In this document: positions 39,188-48,437 of the stretch, piece after piece | Position numbering within the stretch: position 1 is the stretch's first letter | How the letters are laid out: each line of letters starts with the position of its first letter | DNA from: Streptomyces sp. RerS4 | GTDB lineage: Bacteria; Actinomycetota; Actinomycetes; Streptomycetales; Streptomycetaceae | Reading direction: 5' to 3' | Length of the DNA stretch: 64,000 nucleotides | NCBI RefSeq assembly: GCF_023515955.1 | Contig: NZ_CP097322.1 | Location: 1,488,001 to 1,552,000, forward strand | Translations under genes and position numbers: made by a program | Notes under the pieces: generated by a model | What the model saw: the letters and a program-made list of their open reading frames with translations, nothing else | Told to the model about the DNA's origin: nothing | Database searches by the model: none

Positions 39188-41164
39188 TCAGACCTGGACG
39201 CGGTCCGCGACCACCTTGGCGAGCTTCGCCAGCGCCTCGGCCTTGGGAATGCCGTTCTCCTGCGAACCGTCGCGGTAGCGGAAGGAGACGGTGCCCGCGG
39301 CCATGTCCTCGTCACCGACGATGATCATGAACGGGACCTTCAACTTCTGCTGGTTCCTGATCTTCTTCTGCATGCGGTCCGAGGACGCGTCCACCTCGAC
39401 CCGCAGGCCCTGCTTCTTCGCCTCGGCGGCGAATTCCCGCAGGTACTCCACGTGCCCGTCGCCGATCGGGATGCCGACCGCCTGGACCGGGGCCAGCCAC
39501 GGCGGCATGGCGCCCGCGTAGTGCTCCAGCAGCACCGCGAAGAACCGCTCGATGGAGCCGAACAGCGCACGGTGGATCATGACCGGCCGCTGGCGGGAGC
39601 CGTCGGGCGCGGTGTACTCCAGGTTGAAGCGCTCCGGCAGGTTGAAGTCGAGCTGGACGGTCGACATCTGCCAGGTACGGCCGATGGCGTCGCGCGCCTG
39701 CACCGAGATCTTCGGACCGTAGAAGGCCGCGCCGCCCGGGTCGGGGGTCAGGGGGAGGCCCTGCTTCTCGGCGACCTGCTGGAGGACGGCGGTGGCTTCC
39801 TCCCACACCTCGTCCGAGCCCACGTACTTGACGGGATCCTTGGTCGACAGCTCCAGGTAGAAGTCGGTCAGACCGTAGTCGCGCAGCAGGTTCAGCACGA
39901 AGGTGAGCGTGCGGTCGAGTTCCTCGGCCATCTGCTCACGGGTGCAGTAGATGTGCGCGTCGTCCTGGGTGAAGCCCCGGGCGCGGGTCAGGCCGTGCAC
40001 GACGCCAGACTTCTCGTACCGGTACACGGTGCCGAACTCGAACAGGCGCAGCGGCAGTTCGCGGTAGGAGCGGCCGCGCGCGTCGAAGATCAGGTTGTGC
40101 ATCGGGCAGTTCATGGGCTTGAGGTAGTAGTCGGTACCACCGTCGAGCTGCATGGGGGGGTACATGCCCTCCGCGTACCAGTCCAGGTGGCCGCTCTTCT
40201 CGAAGAGCGCGCCCTTGGTGGCGTGCGGGGAGTAGACGAACTCGTAGCCCTCCTCCTCGTGCCGGCGGCGCGAGTAGTCCTCCATCACCCGGCGGATGAT
40301 GCCGCCGCGCGGGTGGAAGACGGCGAGGCCGGAGCCGATCTCGTCCGGGATGGAGAAGAGGTCGAGCTCGTTGCCGAGCTTGCGGTGGTCTCGCTTCTCG
40401 GCCTCGGCGAGGAAGTCGAGGTGGGCCTTCAGCTCGTCCTTCGAGGGCCAGGCGGTGCCGTAGATGCGCTGGAGCATCGGGTTCTTCTCGCTGCCGCGCC
40501 AGTAGGCGGCCGCGTTGCGCATCAGCTTGAACGCCGGGATGTTGCGGGTGGTGGGCAGGTGGGGGCCTCGACAGAGGTCCTTCCAGCACAGCTCGCCGGT
40601 CTTGGCGTCGAGGTTGTCGTAGATGGTCAGCTCGCCGCCGCCCACCTCGACGTTCGCGCCGTCGTCGGTCGAGGCCGCGCCCTTGATGCCGATGAGCTCC
40701 AGCTTGTACGGCTCGTCGGCGAGCTCCTCGCGGGCCGCCTCGTCGGTGACGACACGGCGGGAGAAGCGCTGGCCGCGCTTCTGGATCTCCTGCATCTTCT
40801 TCTCGATGGCCTTCAGGTCCTCCGGAGTGAAGGGCCGGGCCACGTCGAAGTCGTAGTAGAAGCCGTCCCGGACCGGCGGGCCGATGCCCAGCTTGGCCTC
40901 GGGGAAGAGCTCCTGCACGGCCTGCGCCATGACGTGCGCGGTCGAGTGGCGCAGGATGTTCAGGCCGTCCTCGGAGGAGATCTCCACCGGCTCGACGGTC
41001 TCGCCGTCCTTCACCTCGTACGCGAGGTCCTTGAGCTCTCCCGCGACGCGGGCGGCGACGATGGTGCGCTCGCCGGCGAAGAGGTCCGCCGCCGTAGTGC
41101 CCGTGGCCACCACGCGCTCGTCCCGCTCGGAATCGCGTTGGATGATCACACGGACGTCTGACAC
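39188..41164 (-). CDS. thrS: Threonine--tRNA ligase
   Basis: Class II synthetase of 658 residues. It has an N-terminal TGS domain (1-60), the editing domain with [12 protein letters not shown] (about residues 73-84) and its second zinc-like motif around YKLELI, catalytic-core motifs ([43 protein letters not shown]), motif 3 [20 protein letters not shown], and an anticodon-binding C-terminus. The GTG start at 41162-41164 has AGGAGAG upstream. I saw no T-box in the 157-base divergent upstream region. Confidence 0.97.
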   Translation of the reverse strand: MSDVRVIIQRDSERDERVVATGTTAADLFAGERTIVAARVAGELKDLAYEVKDGETVEPVEISSEDGLNILRHSTAHVMAQAVQELFPEAKLGIGPPVRDGFYYDFDVARPFTPEDLKAIEKKMQEIQKRGQRFSRRVVTDEAAREELADEPYKLELIGIKGAASTDDGANVEVGGGELTIYDNLDAKTGELCWKDLCRGPHLPTTRNIPAFKLMRNAAAYWRGSEKNPMLQRIYGTAWPSKDELKAHLDFLAEAEKRDHRKLGNELDLFSIPDEIGSGLAVFHPRGGIIRRVMEDYSRRRHEEEGYEFVYSPHATKGALFEKSGHLDWYAEGMYPPMQLDGGTDYYLKPMNCPMHNLIFDARGRSYRELPLRLFEFGTVYRYEKSGVVHGLTRARGFTQDDAHIYCTREQMAEELDRTLTFVLNLLRDYGLTDFYLELSTKDPVKYVGSDEVWEEATAVLQQVAEKQGLPLTPDPGGAAFYGPKISVQARDAIGRTWQMSTVQLDFNLPERFNLEYTAPDGSRQRPVMIHRALFGSIERFFAVLLEHYAGAMPPWLAPVQAVGIPIGDGHVEYLREFAAEAKKQGLRVEVDASSDRMQKKIRNQQKLKVPFMIIVGDEDMAAGTVSFRYRDGSQENGIPKAEALAKLAKVVADRVQV

Positions 41165-41321
41165 CGGTCTCTCCTGACTCAGGGGGTGCGCGAGCGATCA
41201 CTGCGCGCCTGAATCGTACCGAGCCGAGCGGCCCGGCCGCTAAACGGTTACGCCCGGTCCCCTTCCGGGACGTAGCGTACGAGGCCCAGGCCCCGCCCGA
41301 TCCGTCGAAGGAAGCCGCACC

Positions 41322-41825
41322 GTGCCGAGCCCCCAGGCCCCCCTGGTCCGCCCGCTGGACCTGACCGACGACGCCACCGCGGCCGCCGTGCACCGGATCG
41401 GCCGGGCCGCGTACGCGGTGGAGGCGCAGCTGATCGGCTTCGACGGCATCCCGGCGCTGTCCGAGAGCCTCGACGCGATGCGCGCGCGACCGCTGCGCTG
41501 GCTGGGGGCCGTCACCGGGGCGGGCGAGGCGGCGGGCGAGGGGGACGGCGAGGTCGCCGGGTTCCTCGCCTGGGAGGAGGCCGCCGACGGGGGCGTCTGC
41601 CTCGACCGGCTCTGCGTGGATCCGGCCTGGTTCCGTCGGGGCGTCGCCTCGCTGCTGCTCGACCACGCGCTGACGGAGCTCTTCCCGGGCCGCGCGGTCG
41701 AGGTCACCACGGGCGCGGACAACGCCCCCGCCGTGACCCTCTACCAACGCCTCGGCTTCCGGCGCGGCCCGGACTTCTCCCCCGCCCCGGGCCTGCGCAT
41801 GGCCTCGTTCACCCTGCGCCCGTAG
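41322..41825 (+). CDS. GNAT-family N-acetyltransferase
   Basis: A 167-residue acetyltransferase. The acetyl-CoA-binding region is ICLDRLCVDPAWFRRGVASLLLDHAL-like (CLDRLCVDPAWFRRGVASLL, with the RxGxA loop), followed by NAPAVTLYQRLGFRR near the C-terminus. The N-terminal half contains a loose GAGEAAGEGDGEVAG insert. The GTG at 41322 has GAAGGAAG upstream. It is divergent from thrS. The substrate is unknown. Confidence 0.88.
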   Translation: MPSPQAPLVRPLDLTDDATAAAVHRIGRAAYAVEAQLIGFDGIPALSESLDAMRARPLRWLGAVTGAGEAAGEGDGEVAGFLAWEEAADGGVCLDRLCVDPAWFRRGVASLLLDHALTELFPGRAVEVTTGADNAPAVTLYQRLGFRRGPDFSPAPGLRMASFTLRP

Positions 41826-41834
41826 GCCCCCGCC

Positions 41835-43055
41835 TCAGTCGTCCGACGGGAGCACCTCCGAGGGGTCGAAGGGCGAGTCCAGGGACTTCATCAGCCGGTC
41901 CCGCTCCACCTCGTCCAGGGGGACGGGGGTGACGTCCGTCGCATCGGTGAGCCTGCGGAAGCCACCGCGCCGCTGGAGCCGCCCGGCGAGGCGGATCGGC
42001 AGCCCGGCCAGGTGGGCGTGGACGGCGGTCCGGTACGCCTCCTCGTCCAGCGCGGCCCGTACGCGCGGGACCTCCGCGCCGGCCAGCACCCGTAGCCGTA
42101 CGGTGCCCCCGCCGCCCGACTCCGCGCGCCGCATCCGCACCACCGCCCCCACGATCCGCACGGGGACGGCCGGCTCGTTGCGCGTGTAGCGCTCGGCGGC
42201 GTCCCGCAGCACCGGCAGGTCGCCGGGCGAGAACTCCACCGGTTCCGGCCGGGCGGCGCAGCCCGCCGGGACGCCGGCCGCCGGCGCCCAGGCCAGGGTG
42301 ATCCTGGCCCCTTCGGAGCCACGGACGAGGGCGATCAGGGCGTCGGCCAGTTCCCGGCTGACGCCGGCGGCCACCGCCGCGTCGAAGGCCTCCATCCCGC
42401 CGGTGGCCCGCTGGTAGTCGACGGCCTCGCGCGCCGCGTGCAGGGCGTGGTGCAGCCGGGTGACCGGTCCCCGCCCGCCGTCCACGGGGACGTACGCGGT
42501 CAGCCGGCGCCCGTCCGGGGAGGGTCCGACGAGGATCCCGTCGAGGGTGCGCTCGGCCTGGGCCTGGTGGCGGGCTCCGTAGTAGCCGGCGCGGGCGCGG
42601 TCGGCGAGGGCCGCGGCGAGCAGCGTCCGGCGGGCCGCCGAGCGCAGCTGTTCCTGGACCGGCCAGGCGGCCTCGCCCCGGAACCCGTAGGGCCCCTGCG
42701 GCACTTCGCGCTCCCAGCGGATCTCGTCGCCGGGCACGCCCAGGCCGAAGAGGACCTCGCGCGCGGAGGGCAGGCCGCTGCGGGCGAGCGCGGTGAGGGC
42801 CTCCTCCAGCAGGTCGACGCAGTCGGGGAAGGCCCGGCTCTCGGGGACGAGCAGGCTGGTGCCGCCGGGGCCGGGCGGGGTCCAGCGTCCGTAGCGGCCG
42901 GCCGCTCCCCCGCGCCGCCGCCACCCGTGCCGGCGCAGCAGCGCTCCGAGCACCTGGGGGTCGACGCGTGCGGGATCGGGGGTGGCCGGCGGGGCGAACG
43001 GCGCGGTGAAGGGCGGCGCCGACAGTGGTTCGAGGCGGGGCGGTTGCCGGTTCAT
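41835..43055 (-). CDS. Unrecognised protein coupled to the DUF4365 gene
   Basis: A 406-residue soluble protein I do not recognise. It starts MNRQPPRLEPLSAPP, has a Pro-rich N-terminus (1-35), a GWRRRGGAAGRYGRWTPPGPGGTSLLVPESRAFPDCVDLLEEAL segment that could be a nucleotide- or peptide-binding fold, an Ala/Arg-rich helical middle, and a C-terminal part with several beta-like stretches. The ATG overlaps the DUF4365 stop by one base (TGATG), so the two proteins are made together. No catalytic signature, membrane segment or signal peptide is visible. It may be an effector or regulator of the nuclease-like partner. It converges with the GNAT gene. Confidence 0.75.
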   Translation of the reverse strand: MNRQPPRLEPLSAPPFTAPFAPPATPDPARVDPQVLGALLRRHGWRRRGGAAGRYGRWTPPGPGGTSLLVPESRAFPDCVDLLEEALTALARSGLPSAREVLFGLGVPGDEIRWEREVPQGPYGFRGEAAWPVQEQLRSAARRTLLAAALADRARAGYYGARHQAQAERTLDGILVGPSPDGRRLTAYVPVDGGRGPVTRLHHALHAAREAVDYQRATGGMEAFDAAVAAGVSRELADALIALVRGSEGARITLAWAPAAGVPAGCAARPEPVEFSPGDLPVLRDAAERYTRNEPAVPVRIVGAVVRMRRAESGGGGTVRLRVLAGAEVPRVRAALDEEAYRTAVHAHLAGLPIRLAGRLQRRGGFRRLTDATDVTPVPLDEVERDRLMKSLDSPFDPSEVLPSDD

Positions 43056-43633
43056 CAGGGTGTCCCTCCCGACCCGACCCGGGTCATGATCTCGCACAGT
43101 GCCCGGTCGTCGAAGATCCGCGTGGTGGGGATCCGTACGGTGGTCCGGCGGCGGCCGGTCACGGGGTGGCCGGCGAGGTTGGTCCAGTAGCAGCAGTGGC
43201 GCAGGTCGAGCCGTTCGGGCCCGGCGCTCAGCCACTGGTCCCGCTCGCGCGGGACGAGCATCACGACGAGGATCTTGTGCACCGCGACCGGGGTGCGGGC
43301 CAGCTTCACCAGGTGTTCGTTGTCGAGGGTGAAGCCGAAGGTGGTCCCGGTCGGGTGCGGTGGTATCTGGTAGGTCGCCTTCAACTGCACCTTGATGGTC
43401 ACCTCGTCGTCGACGACGTGTTCGGGGGCGCCGTGGCTGACGTGCCAGTCGATGCCGTTGTCGGGGAAGGGTTGGGACAGCGAGCAGCCGGCCGCGGCGG
43501 CGACGGCGTGCAGGTATCCCACCTGAAGGGTCTCCATGCATGCGGTGGTGGCGAGTGTGCCGCGCAGTGGACCGGTCCGCGGACCCGTCCGTTCCTGGAG
43601 CACCCCGTCCGGTTCGGACTGTGCGAGCGCCAT
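43055..43633 (-). CDS. DUF4365 nuclease-like protein
   Basis: A 192-residue DUF4365 protein. The family fold resembles PD-(D/E)XK restriction-type nucleases; here the pattern is E34 (METLQVGYLHAV), D62 in NGIDWHVSH, and Q83-x-K85 in KVQLKATYQIP, the expected spacing for a D...(E/Q)xK site. The ATG has GGGGAG 8 bases upstream. The gene is divergent from a DEDDh exonuclease and coupled to a 406-residue partner. Homologues occur in defence-associated loci, but in Streptomyces this position appears conserved, so a chromosomal maintenance role is also possible. Confidence 0.8.
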   Translation of the reverse strand: MALAQSEPDGVLQERTGPRTGPLRGTLATTACMETLQVGYLHAVAAAAGCSLSQPFPDNGIDWHVSHGAPEHVVDDEVTIKVQLKATYQIPPHPTGTTFGFTLDNEHLVKLARTPVAVHKILVVMLVPRERDQWLSAGPERLDLRHCCYWTNLAGHPVTGRRRTTVRIPTTRIFDDRALCEIMTRVGSGGTP

Positions 43634-43855
43634 GGCCGGCTCCCCGTGCCTTCCGGGCTCTGCGGGTGGGAGGGATGGGGTGACGACCGATCACGCGTGC
43701 GACCCCCCACGAGAGTTGTCTCCGTACCCGGGTGCCCGCAAACGGCGTACGGGGCAAAGGGCCCGGGTATCACGCAGTCGGGCAGGGGCTGCACGGATCG
43801 GGGCGTCGGCGCCCGGGGTGGGCCCCATCTGCCGATCGGGGACGAGGAGTTCGCC

Positions 43856-44581
43856 ATGACGCGCTGGTATGAGGGCCCGCTGGCCGCATTCGACACGGAG
43901 ACGACCGGGGTGGACGTCGAGCAGGACCGGATCGTGTCCGCCGCGCTCGTCGTGCAGGAGTGTGCGGGCGGCCGGGTCCGCTCCACCCGTTGGCTGGTCA
44001 ATCCCGGTATTCCGGTGCCCAGGGGCGCCACGGAAGTGCACGGGCTGACCGATGAGCACCTTCAGCGTAACGGCCGTTGGCCGGCGCCGGTGGTGGAGGA
44101 GATAGCCCGTGCGCTCGGTGAGCAGCAGGTGGCGGGTCGGCCGTTGGTGGTGATGAACGCGCCGTTCGATCTGACGTTGCTGGACCGGGAGTTGCGTCGG
44201 CACCGGGCGTCGTCGCTGACCCGGTACCTGGACAACCGGCCGTTGACGGTGCTGGATCCGCGTGTGTTGGACAAGCACCTGGACCGCTACCGCAAGGGCC
44301 GTCGCACGCTGACGGACCTGTGCGCGCACTACGGGATAGACCTGGAGGAGGCACACGACGCCGCGGCGGACGCGCTGGCCTCGTTGGAGGTCGTACGGGC
44401 GGTGGGCCGCCGGTTCGCGGCGCGGCTGGAGCGGTTGACGCCGGCGGAGCTGCACACGCTCCAGGCGGTGTGGCACGCGGCGCAGGCGCGCGGGCTCCAG
44501 GCGTGGTTCACGCGGCAGGGGACCCCGGAGGCGGTGGATCCGCACTGGCCGCTGCGTCCGGAGGTGTCGCAGGCGGCCTAG
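43856..44581 (+). CDS. DnaQ-like DEDDh 3'-5' exonuclease
   Basis: A 241-residue 3'-5' exonuclease of the DnaQ/epsilon type. Exo I is AFDTETTGVD (D and E), Exo II is MNAPFDLTLLD, and Exo III is HDAAADALAS with the H-x4-D of the DEDDh subgroup, so the site is complete. Motif ATEVHGLTDEHL is also typical. The frame extends upstream but the ATG at 43856 has GAGGAG at a good distance and fits the family. It lies divergent from DUF4365 and ends at a bidirectional terminator shared with a tRNA gene. Confidence 0.92.
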   Translation: MTRWYEGPLAAFDTETTGVDVEQDRIVSAALVVQECAGGRVRSTRWLVNPGIPVPRGATEVHGLTDEHLQRNGRWPAPVVEEIARALGEQQVAGRPLVVMNAPFDLTLLDRELRRHRASSLTRYLDNRPLTVLDPRVLDKHLDRYRKGRRTLTDLCAHYGIDLEEAHDAAADALASLEVVRAVGRRFAARLERLTPAELHTLQAVWHAAQARGLQAWFTRQGTPEAVDPHWPLRPEVSQAA

Positions 44582-44603
44582 CGCACGCGCCGTGCAATGC
44601 GGA

Positions 44604-44633
44604 AGGCCGGTCCGTCTGATGACGGACCGGCCT
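44604..44633. terminator. Bidirectional terminator between exonuclease and tRNA-Val
   Basis: A 13-bp stem (AGGCCGGTCCGTC / GACGGACCGGCCT) with a 4-base loop lies 22 bases after the exonuclease stop and 7 bases from the tRNA 3' end. Confidence 0.85.
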
Positions 44634-44640
44634 CTCCCGG

Positions 44641-44712
44641 TGGGCGATACTGGGATCGAACCAGTGACCCCTTCGGTGTGAACGAAGTGCTCTCCCGCTG
44701 AGCTAATCGCCC
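44641..44712 (-). tRNA. tRNA-Val (anticodon CAC)
   Basis: A 72-base cloverleaf with a 7-bp acceptor stem GGGCGAT/ATCGCCC, D-arm AGCTCAGCGGGAGAGC, anticodon stem CTTCG with loop TTCACAC giving anticodon CAC, and T-arm CTGGTTCGATCCCAG. CCA is not encoded. A second gene 3.1 kb away differs at only two positions. Read on the minus strand. Confidence 0.97.
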
Positions 44713-44725
44713 GGGAACGCACTGA

Positions 44726-44754
44726 ACAATACAAGAGGCTCCGGGTCTGTTCAA
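44726..44754 (-). promoter_or_regulatory. Promoter of tRNA-Val(CAC) copy 1
   Basis: A -35 TTGAAC (minus strand, 44749-44754) and a -10 TATTGT (44726-44731) are separated by 17 bases, and the -10 is about 13 bases before the tRNA. The -35 overlaps the stop codon of the upstream SRPBCC gene. Confidence 0.7.
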
Positions 44755-45224
44755 ACCGCTTCGCGCGGGGCGGCCAGCAGGGCCGCGAGGCCTCGCCGTC
44801 CGGCGCGCATCATCATGGCGTGGTTGAGCCGCAGCAGCGGTCGGGCGGGGCCGGACATCCGGCGCAGCGGGTCGGCGCGCACGTCGACCTCCTGCTCGTA
44901 GAGCGCCCGCGTGCCGGCGCCGCCGGGTCCGCGGCGGGGGCGTACGGTCCACCGCGCCCAGCCCTCGATGTCCCCGCGCAGCGCCACCTCCAGAACGCCG
45001 CGGGTGGGGTCGCGGAGCAGTCCGGTGAGGGTGACGTGGATCCCGTAGGGCAGGACGGAGCGGATCAGCGCGGTGGCGCTGCGCTCGTCGAGGGGCTCGA
45101 CCTCGCGGACCTGCGGCCACCAGGCGGGGTAGCGTCCGGGGTCTTCGAGCAGGGCGTAGACGCGGGCGGGTGGGGCGTCGAGGTCCCACACGCTGCGGAA
45201 CCGGTAGTGCGGTCGGCGCTGCAT
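44751..45224 (-). CDS. SRPBCC-family (polyketide cyclase-like) protein
   Basis: A 157-residue START/SRPBCC-fold protein. It begins YRFRSVWDLDAPPARVYALLEDPGRYPAWWPQVREVEPLD, the family's typical first strand plus PxWWP signature. The cavity-lining residues cannot be assigned. Such proteins bind hydrophobic ligands or act as cyclases/aromatases; here nothing in the context names the ligand. It starts 143 bases from the divergent large membrane-protein gene, with a 10-bp dyad in between that may control both. Confidence 0.85.
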   Translation of the reverse strand: MQRRPHYRFRSVWDLDAPPARVYALLEDPGRYPAWWPQVREVEPLDERSATALIRSVLPYGIHVTLTGLLRDPTRGVLEVALRGDIEGWARWTVRPRRGPGGAGTRALYEQEVDVRADPLRRMSGPARPLLRLNHAMMMRAGRRGLAALLAAPREAV

Positions 45225-45287
45225 GCGTTCCAGTCTGCTCCGGTCGGCCGGGCGGCGCGGGGGGTTCGCCGGATCACCACCCCACCG

Positions 45288-45312
45288 GGTACTCAGGGCA
45301 GGCCTGAGTACC
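45288..45312. promoter_or_regulatory. Dyad operator candidate between divergent genes
   Basis: GGTACTCAGG and CCTGAGTACC form a perfect 10-bp inverted repeat with a 5-base spacer, and a further GAGTAC half-site lies at 45318. GAGTAC/GTACTC dyads are bound by some LuxR-type response regulators in Streptomyces. The position between the SRPBCC gene and the membrane-protein gene suits control of either or both. Confidence 0.45.
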
Positions 45313-45367
45313 GATCCGAGTACGCGCGCCCATGTCCTGATGGCGTGACGGGCGCCACACTCCGGGC

Positions 45368-47710
45368 ATGAACTCCCCCTTGCCGCCGGCCGAGGAGCTG
45401 ACGCTCATCGAGCGTGAGCTGACGCAACTCGATGCCAGGCGCGTGTATTTGACGGCCCGTCGGGACTGGTTGCTGCGGTATGCCTTCGGCCCCGCGTCCG
45501 CGTCCCCGTCGCGGCCCGCACCGAGGTCGACCCCGGGGCAGGCCCCGGGCAAGGCCCCGGGCCCCGCCCCGAGCGCCCAGACCGTGCTGCTGACGCTGGG
45601 CGCGGTGCTGCTGGCGGTGGCGGCGCTGGCCTTCACCCTCGTCAGCTGGGGTTCGCTCGGCATCGCCGGCCGCTCCGCCGTCCTGGCCGTGCTGACGGCC
45701 GCCACCCTCGCGGCCCCCGTCGCGCTGCTGCGCCGGCGCCTGCGGTCCACGGCGGAGGCCGTGGCGGCGGTCGGGCTGTTGCTGACGGTGCTGGACGCCT
45801 ACGCGCTGCGCGCCGTCGGCTTGCCCGAGACCGACGGCCTGGCGTACGCGGCGGGGCGAGCGCGGCGCTGGCGGCGCTGTGGGCGGCGTACGGCGCGGCC
45901 CTGGGCGGCTGCGGCTGCCGCTCGTGGCCGCCGTGCTGGTGGGGCAGCTGCCGCTGTCGCTGGCGGCGGCCGCCTCGGGTTCGGACGCGGTGGAGGGCGG
46001 CTGGGCGCTGCTGGCGACGGCCGCGCTGGACGCGGCCCTGGCGGTGGCGGTGTCCCGGCGGGCGGTACGGGTCCCCGCGTGGGCGGCGGCGGGGCTGCTG
46101 GGCGGGCGGCCCTGCTGGTGGGGCTCGGGGCCTCGGTGGCGCCGCCCTCGCGGCGGGGCCGCGCTGGGCGTGGCGGTGGCCTGGCGGGAGCCGAAGGCGT
46201 GGCGGCGGCGCTGGTGGGGCCTGGCGGCGGTGGCGGCGGTCGGGGCGGCGGCTCCGGCCGACCTGGGCCCGGGGTGGGGCGTGGCACTGCGGGTGGTGGC
46301 GGCGTCGGCGCTGCTGGTGCTCGTACGGGCGGCCGGCGTACGTGCGGCCGGCGTGCCGGAGCCGGTGCGGCGCGGGTTGCTGTGGGCCGGGGTGGGGGTG
46401 GCCGCCCTGGCGGCGGTGACGGGCCTGGCGGGGACGGCGGTGCTGCTCGTGACGCGGCTGCGGGTGCTGGGGGAGGTGTGGGCGGCGACGACCCCGGCTC
46501 CGGCCCGGGAGCTGCCGGTGGCGGCCTTGGCGGTGACCCTGCTGCTGACGGCGGGGGCCGGCTGGTGCGTGGCCCGGTCGCTGCCGGGCCGCCGGGAGCC
46601 GGTGGCCGTGGCGTCGGCGGTGGCGGTGGTGTGCGCCTGGGCGGGGCTGTTCGTGGCTCCGATGGCGGCCGTCATGCCGACGGCGGTGGTGCTCGGGGCG
46701 CAGCTCGGGGTGACGGCGGCGCTCGGGGCGCTCGCGCTGCGGACGCCGGCTCGCGCCGCCGTGGGGATCGCGGCGGGGTGTGCGCCGCGGTCGGGGCCGT
46801 GAGCGTGTCCGTGGCCGCCCTGGACGGCCGTCTGGCGACGTTCGCGGTGTTCGGGCTGCTGGGCCTCGGCGGGGCGCGGGCAGCGGCGTACGGGGCCGCC
46901 TGGAGGCCGCTGCGGGCGGCGGGGCGGTGGCGGCCGTCGGGTACGCGGCGGCGACCGTGGTGGCCCTGGGCGCACTGGTGGGACTTTCGGCGCCCTGGCG
47001 GGGCGTGGCGGTGCTGGTGGTGCCGGCCGCCGTGGTGGCGGTGGCGTCGAGGCTGGGGCGGGTGCGGGTGGCCGCCGAGGCCGCCGCTGGGGTGTCGGGG
47101 TGCTCGCCCTGCTGCTCGCGGCGGGCGACGGGCCGCTGTCGGCGCTGGTGCTCGCGCTGGGCGGGGTGCTCTGCGCGGCCGCCGCGCTGCGGCCCGAGCG
47201 GCGCGCGCTCGGCTGGGCGGCGGGGCGCTGGGCGTGGCGGCGACCTGGGTACGGCTCGGCGCGTCGGGGGTGGAGGTGCCGGAGGCGTACACCCTGGCCG
47301 TGTCGGCGCCGGCGCTGGTGGTGGGCGCGCTGCGCCGCCGCCGGGATCCGGGGACCTCGTCCTGGGCGGCGTACGGGCCGGGGCTCGGGGTGACCCTGCT
47401 GCCGAGCCTGTACGCCGTATGGGGCGACGCGCACTGGCTGCGCCCGCTGCTGCTGGGCCTCGCCGCGCTGGCCGTGACCCTGATCGGCGCGCACCGCCGG
47501 CTCCAGGCCCCACTGCTGCTGGGCGGCGCGGCCCTGGCGGCGGTGGCGGTGCACGAGCTGGCCCCGTACGTCGCGCAGGTGGTGGGCGTCCTGCCGCGCT
47601 GGCTGCCGCCGGCGCTCGCGGGGGTGCTGCTGCTGGCGGTGGGGGCGACGTACGAGAGGCGGCTGCGCGACGCCCGCCGGCTGCGGGAGGCCCTCGGCCG
47701 CATGGGGTGA
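45368..47710 (+). pseudogene. Large multi-pass membrane protein (SCO7613 C-terminal domain type) with nine apparent -1 frameshifts
   Basis: The start is clean: a coiled N-terminus (PAEELTLIERELTQLDARRVYL, residues 6-27) then hydrophobic segments. From 45853 on, the best reading frame changes nine times, at about 45855, 45904, 46105, 46140, 46157, 46777, 46923, 47099 and 47224. Each time one base is lost, and nine losses return the frame to the original for the C-terminus (ending REALGRMG). Adding one G at each place restores a continuous hydrophobic protein of about 780 residues with many membrane helices. Several sites are G5-to-G4 runs. The single-frame translation between shifts is Gly/Arg-rich noise. 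Sequencing error or decay cannot be distinguished here. Confidence 0.8.
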
Positions 47711-47734
47711 GGGGCTGAGGGGCCGGGTACGACG

Positions 47735-47768
47735 GAGGCCCGGAGACTCTGACGAGTCTCCGGGCCTC
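47735..47768. terminator. Bidirectional terminator between membrane-protein gene and tRNA-Val copy 2
   Basis: A 15-bp stem (GAGGCCCGGAGACTC / GAGTCTCCGGGCCTC) with a 4-base TGAC loop lies 25 bases after one gene and 9 bases from the tRNA. Confidence 0.88.
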
Positions 47769-47777
47769 TGCTCCGGG

Positions 47778-47849
47778 TGGGCGATACTGGGTTCGAACCA
47801 GTGACCCCTTCGGTGTGAACGAAGTGCTCTCCCACTGAGCTAATCGCCC
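47778..47849 (-). tRNA. tRNA-Val (anticodon CAC), second copy
   Basis: A 72-base cloverleaf identical to the copy at 44641-44712 except for one D-loop base and one T-loop base. Acceptor GGGCGAT/ATCGCCC, anticodon loop TTCACAC (CAC), T-arm CTGGTTCGAACCCAG. CCA is not encoded. Both copies face the same way. Confidence 0.97.
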
Positions 47850-47906
47850 GGACGCACCGCAAACATTACCGCATGTCAGCGGTGCTCCATGACCACCGCC
47901 GGCGGG

Positions 47907-48344
47907 CTACTGGTCCTTGAGGTTCCACGGCAGGACCAGGCCGTACTTCCACAGGTAGAAGCCGATCAACGCGGCCGCGATGGCCAGGCCCACGCTGGTC
48001 AGGATGATGTTGCGGCGGCGGACCTTGGGATCCAGCGCCTTCTGCGCGGCCTCGCTCACCTTGCGCTTCGTCCAGCGCAGGACGAGGTGGGCCCAGGCGA
48101 ACTCGGTCGCCCAGATCGCCAGACCGGCGAAGATCGCCACCCAGCCCGGTCCGGGCAGGACGAGCATGGCGACGCCGGCGCCGATGACGGCCAGACCGAC
48201 GATGAAGACGCCGACCTGCCAGCTGAGGTGCAGGCTGCGGTTGGCCTTGATGAAGGCAGGCGCCTTGGAGACGTGCGGCGTCTGCGCGGCGTCCGGTCCG
48301 GTGGTCGCGGACTCATGGGCTCCGTGGTCACTCCCCGTATTCAT
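47907..48344 (-). CDS. PGPGW transmembrane protein (TIGR02611-like)
   Basis: A 145-residue membrane protein with two central membrane helices (LSWQVGVFIVGLAVIGAGVAM; VLPGPGWVAIFAGLAIWATEF) around the PGPGW motif, and a third near the C-terminus (IILTSVGLAIAAALIGFYLWKYG). It matches the actinobacterial TIGR02611 family. Function is unknown. The ATG at 48342-48344 gives the family length although its ribosome-binding site is weak. It is divergent from ssgB across 178 bases. Confidence 0.85.
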   Translation of the reverse strand: MNTGSDHGAHESATTGPDAAQTPHVSKAPAFIKANRSLHLSWQVGVFIVGLAVIGAGVAMLVLPGPGWVAIFAGLAIWATEFAWAHLVLRWTKRKVSEAAQKALDPKVRRRNIILTSVGLAIAAALIGFYLWKYGLVLPWNLKDQ

Positions 48345-48437
48345 GACGAAGAATCTACCGGAGCCCTGAAGCACACGTGACTTCCGCTTTGGATCCGCCG
48401 TCCGAGGGACCCAGAGGTCCGCAAAACGGTCAGAGGG

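Noticed and set aside
41165..41321. A T-box leader upstream of thrS, and likewise for alaS and hisS
   Set aside because: No specifier stem, T-box bulge sequence or antiterminator is visible, and the upstream gaps are too short.
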